A stretch of 6,675 nucleotides of DNA from Nocardioidaceae bacterium (GTDB lineage: Bacteria > Actinomycetota > Actinomycetes > Propionibacteriales > Nocardioidaceae), in assembly GCA_025965395.1 (NCBI GenBank), contig JAOPXA010000142.1:1-6675 (forward strand), read 5' to 3'. Under the pieces are notes generated by a model. The model had not been told where the DNA came from. It saw only the letters and a list, made by a program, of their open reading frames with translations, and searched no databases. Below are positions 5,066 through 6,675 of this stretch, in pieces. The first letter of the stretch is position 1. Each line of letters opens with the position of its first letter. The position numbers were made by a program, and so were the translations under genes.

Positions 5066-6139
5066 TCACCAGACCAGGGTCGTCCACGCCCATAGAGCTG
5101 TCGTGCACACCGCGACGATCAGTGGCGTCGAGGTGATGCCTAGCAAGTGGAACGTACGAAGGGAGGCGACCTCAGGGCCGGTCGATCGCCACCACAGAAT
5201 GTTGGCCAGAGACCCGACAAGGGTGAGGTTCGCCCCCACGTTGACGCCGATCAGGAGTGCGAGGAGCGCAGCGGGGCCGATGGCAGTGACAGCGGGCAGC
5301 AGCAGGAGCGTCGCTGGCAGGTTGTTGATCAGGTTGGCCGCGACCATGGCGACGAAAGCAACGATGAGGAGTGCACCTAACGAGGTCCCGTCGGGCAAAG
5401 CGCCGCCGAGCTGTTCGGCCCAGTCCGTGCGCGCGATTGCCGCTGCGGCCGTGCCCCATATGAAGACGATCGCCGCGAGAGGAAGGTTGGCGGCGGCCAC
5501 CAGGGCGCGCCAGGTCGTGCGTCGCCGTCTGAGTGCGTAGCTGCCGAGCACGAGTGCACCGACGGCGGCCGCGATGGCGGGCAGGACTCCCGCGACCAAC
5601 GCGACCAGCACGGCTGCGACGACGACCAGGGCGAGCCAGGGGAGTGCCGGTAGGTTCGCAGAGGGCATCGGGGAACTGGCACCCACCTCGTCGCGGAACC
5701 ACCACCGCAGCACGACGAACTCGAGCACGATCGCCACCACCCATACCGGCGCCATGGCACGGGTGAAGCCGAGGAATGAGAGCCCGGTGGCTCCGAAGAC
5801 GAGCAGGTTGGTCAAGTTGGACACCGGAAGCAGGGTCGATGCGGAGTTCGCGAGCCGTACGGACGTGAACGCATACGGACGCGCGTTGCGAAGTGCCGCA
5901 GCAGCAACCAGGACCGGCGTCAGCAGGACGACCGTCGCGTCGAGGCTCAGCGTGACGGTGACGACCGCGGCTAGCGCGATGCTCAGGAGCAGGAGTCGCA
6001 CCTTCGAGGCACCCGCGAGCCGTGCAGCCCGAGCCCCAAGTGCGGCAAAAAGGCCTTCGTCGGCGCTCGCCTGGGCCAGCACCATGATCGCCACGAGGAA
6101 CGCGATCGTGAGAGCGAGCGTATGCGCGTCATGTGCCAC
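5066..6139 (-). CDS. ArsB/SLC13-type ion transporter, short at the N-terminus
   Basis: A very hydrophobic 357-residue protein with about nine or ten membrane segments (roughly 7-23, 47-64, 67-83, 126-145, 166-185, 186-202, 212-236, 256-276, 298-316, 334-354). Key blocks are DEGLFAALG, LSLDATVVLLTP, LANSASTLLPVSNLTNLL (96-113), NLINNLPATLLL (269-280) and GVNVGANLTLVGSLANILW (298-316). The last two correspond to the NN-P and GSLA motifs of ArsB. The family exports arsenite/antimonite or moves other anions, usually driven by membrane potential or ions; the substrate here is unknown and no ars genes are nearby. Compared with E. coli ArsB (429 aa), about 55 N-terminal residues with two membrane segments are missing. 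GTG 6139 was chosen because GGTGA (6149-6145) precedes it by 5 nt; GTG 6148 is the alternative (360 aa). An ATG at 6211 would lie inside rnpB. Confidence 0.82.
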   Translation of the reverse strand: MAHDAHTLALTIAFLVAIMVLAQASADEGLFAALGARAARLAGASKVRLLLLSIALAAVVTVTLSLDATVVLLTPVLVAAAALRNARPYAFTSVRLANSASTLLPVSNLTNLLVFGATGLSFLGFTRAMAPVWVVAIVLEFVVLRWWFRDEVGASSPMPSANLPALPWLALVVVAAVLVALVAGVLPAIAAAVGALVLGSYALRRRRTTWRALVAAANLPLAAIVFIWGTAAAAIARTDWAEQLGGALPDGTSLGALLIVAFVAMVAANLINNLPATLLLLPAVTAIGPAALLALLIGVNVGANLTLVGSLANILWWRSTGPEVASLRTFHLLGITSTPLIVAVCTTALWAWTTLVW

Positions 6140-6158
6140 GCGGTTCACCCATGGCACC

Positions 6159-6164
6159 AGCGTA
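6159..6164 (-). promoter_or_regulatory. -10 box for the transporter gene (TACGCT)
   Basis: On the minus strand TACGCT (6164-6159) fits TANNNT and predicts transcription from about A6152, giving a 13-nt leader before GTG 6139. Its first two bases (TA) are also the first two of the oppositely directed rnpB -10 box. No good -35 box is visible. Placement is inferred from consensus only. Confidence 0.4.
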
Positions 6165-6168
6165 GGAT
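6163..6168 (+). promoter_or_regulatory. -10 box for rnpB (TAGGAT)
   Basis: TAGGAT (6163-6168) matches TANNNT and ends six bases before G6175, which is exactly where the long 5' strand of the RNase P terminal helix begins. This agreement makes it the likely start site of rnpB. The -35 region (about 6139-6146) has no close match to TTGACA. For a strongly expressed RNA that is unusual and may indicate reliance on other contacts. Confidence 0.5.
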
Positions 6169-6174
6169 GACGAC

Positions 6175-6575
6175 GCGAATGAGTTGGCCGGGCGGCCGCG
6201 TTGAGCTTCACGGCTCACCGAGGAAAGTCCGGACTCCGAAGAGCAACGGTGGTGGCTAACGACCACCCACGGCGACGTGCGGGACAGTGCCACAGAAAGT
6301 AAACCGCCAGCGGCCCCCTCGGGGGTGCGGGTAAGGGTGAAACGGTGGAGTAAGAGCCCACCAGCGTTTCGGGTGACCGAAGCGGCTAGGTAAACCCCAC
6401 CGGGAGCAAGACCAAGAGGATGCCACTTCGTTCGCGGAGCGGTCTCTGCGCTGACGGGCTGCTCGTCCTATGTCAGCGGGTAGGTTGCCAGAATGCGCCA
6501 GCAATGGTGTGTCTAGATAGATGGTCGCCCGACCTTCGGGTCGACAGAATCCGGCTTACAGGCCAACTCATTCGC
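6175..6575 (+). ncRNA. rnpB: RNase P RNA, bacterial type A
   Basis: The catalytic RNA of RNase P, which trims the 5' leader of tRNA precursors. Conserved regions appear in order: GAGGAAAGTCCGGACTCC (6220-6237), GGTAAGGGTGAAACGGTGG (6329-6347) with AGTAAGAGCCCACC after it, TAAACCCCACCGGGAGCAAG (6391-6410), GGGTAGG (6478-6484, the loop whose GGT pairs with the tRNA CCA end), AGATAGATGGTCGCC (6515-6529) and ACAGAATCCGGCTTACAGG (6544-6562). Hairpins seen include CGTTTCGG/CCGAAGCG with a GTGA tetraloop (6365-6384) and CGACC/GGTCG with a TTCG tetraloop (6530-6543). The ends pair as a perfect 15-bp helix, GCGAATGAGTTGGCC (6175-6189) with GGCCAACTCATTCGC (6561-6575). The processed RNA may be shorter, for example 6181-6569. 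The gene diverges from the transporter gene and converges on the next coding frame. Confidence 0.95.
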
Positions 6576-6580
6576 CCTCG

Positions 6581-6675
6581 CTACCAACCGTTCCAGTGAA
6601 TCTCGCTCGGAGGCCGTTTGGCCTTCTTGAAGGTGTTGCCCAGGGTGTACGCCACAGGGAAAAGCCCGGCCTGGG
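6581..6675 (-). CDS. Probable nitroreductase family protein, C-terminal end only
   Basis: A minus-strand frame enters from the right edge and stops at TAG (6583-6581), giving 30 residues that include LFPVAYTLGNTFKKAKR and end EIHWNGW. The pattern 'P-V-A-Y-T-x-G-x-x-F-K-x-A-x-R-x-P-x-x-E-x-x-H-W-x-x-W' is what I associate with the C-terminus of actinobacterial nitroreductase family flavoproteins (NAD(P)H-dependent, FMN-binding). Only the tail is visible, so the assignment is tentative, though the abrupt Trp ending and codon use look genuinely coding. The stop lies just 5 nt from the end of the rnpB helix, so rnpB transcripts must end within this gene or read through it antisense. Confidence 0.55.
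   Translation of the reverse strand, partial: QAGLFPVAYTLGNTFKKAKRPPSEIHWNGW

Noticed and set aside
5574..6170. 198-codon open frame on the plus strand
   Set aside because: It is antisense to the transporter and Ala/Ser/Thr/Arg low complexity; no motif or ribosome site supports it.
6140..6211. N-terminal extension of the transporter from ATG 6211
   Set aside because: It runs antisense through the promoter and 5' end of rnpB, encodes Arg/His-rich residues unlike a membrane protein, and has no ribosome site.
6256..6504. 82-codon open frame on the minus strand
   Set aside because: It lies wholly within rnpB, whose conserved sequence explains the bases.
1..6675. CRISPR array, insertion sequence, phage or defence island
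   Set aside because: No spaced direct repeats, transposase or integrase motifs, terminal repeats or tRNA genes are visible; coding is dense and uniform in style.

Overview
This is a compact, GC-rich chromosomal segment from an actinobacterium. Nocardioidaceae or a related Propionibacteriales lineage is my best guess. The main evidence is the RNase H–CobC fusion, a format known from Mycobacterium tuberculosis Rv2228c. It sits in one run with a Nif3-like protein and a C4 zinc-ribbon coiled-coil protein. GTG, CTG and possibly leaderless starts, TANNNT -10 boxes and a type A RNase P RNA agree. The genus is not proven by anything visible.

Layout, left to right. (1) 2-109, +: the last 35 residues of a probable aldo/keto reductase. 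(2) 110-195: a regulatory gap with a well-formed promoter (TTGAAT-17-TATGCT) whose -35 box lies inside an 18-bp palindrome, the likely operator of a repressor. (3) 196-1104, +: a two-module VOC (glyoxalase/extradiol dioxygenase fold) protein of the CatE type. (4) 1137-4154, +: a three-gene cluster of Nif3-like metalloprotein, zinc-ribbon coiled-coil protein (probable rare CTG start behind a perfect Shine-Dalgarno) and bifunctional RNase HI/phosphatase (1-nt overlap with the gene before). (5) 4155-4284: a convergent junction with two inverted repeats built on CCCATGGG, one of them a 38-bp near-perfect palindrome. (6) 4285-6139, -: yaaA (peroxide stress/iron homeostasis) preceded by an ArsB/SLC13-type transporter gene. 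(7) 6140-6174: a short divergent promoter region whose two -10 boxes share a TA dinucleotide. (8) 6175-6575, +: rnpB, closed by a 15-bp perfect terminal helix. (9) 6581-6675, -: the last 30 residues of a probable nitroreductase, ending 5 nt from the rnpB terminal helix.

Most genes here are housekeeping or stress-protection functions. The reductase, VOC protein, YaaA and possible nitroreductase fit electrophile or oxidant defence, but they do not form one operon. I see no phage, insertion sequence, CRISPR array or defence island, and no convincing new multi-gene system. The most unusual signals are in the non-coding DNA: the CCCATGGG palindrome cluster, the operator-promoter before the VOC gene, the overlapping divergent -10 boxes at rnpB, and the repeated geometry of a TANNNT box six bases before the start codon or start site.
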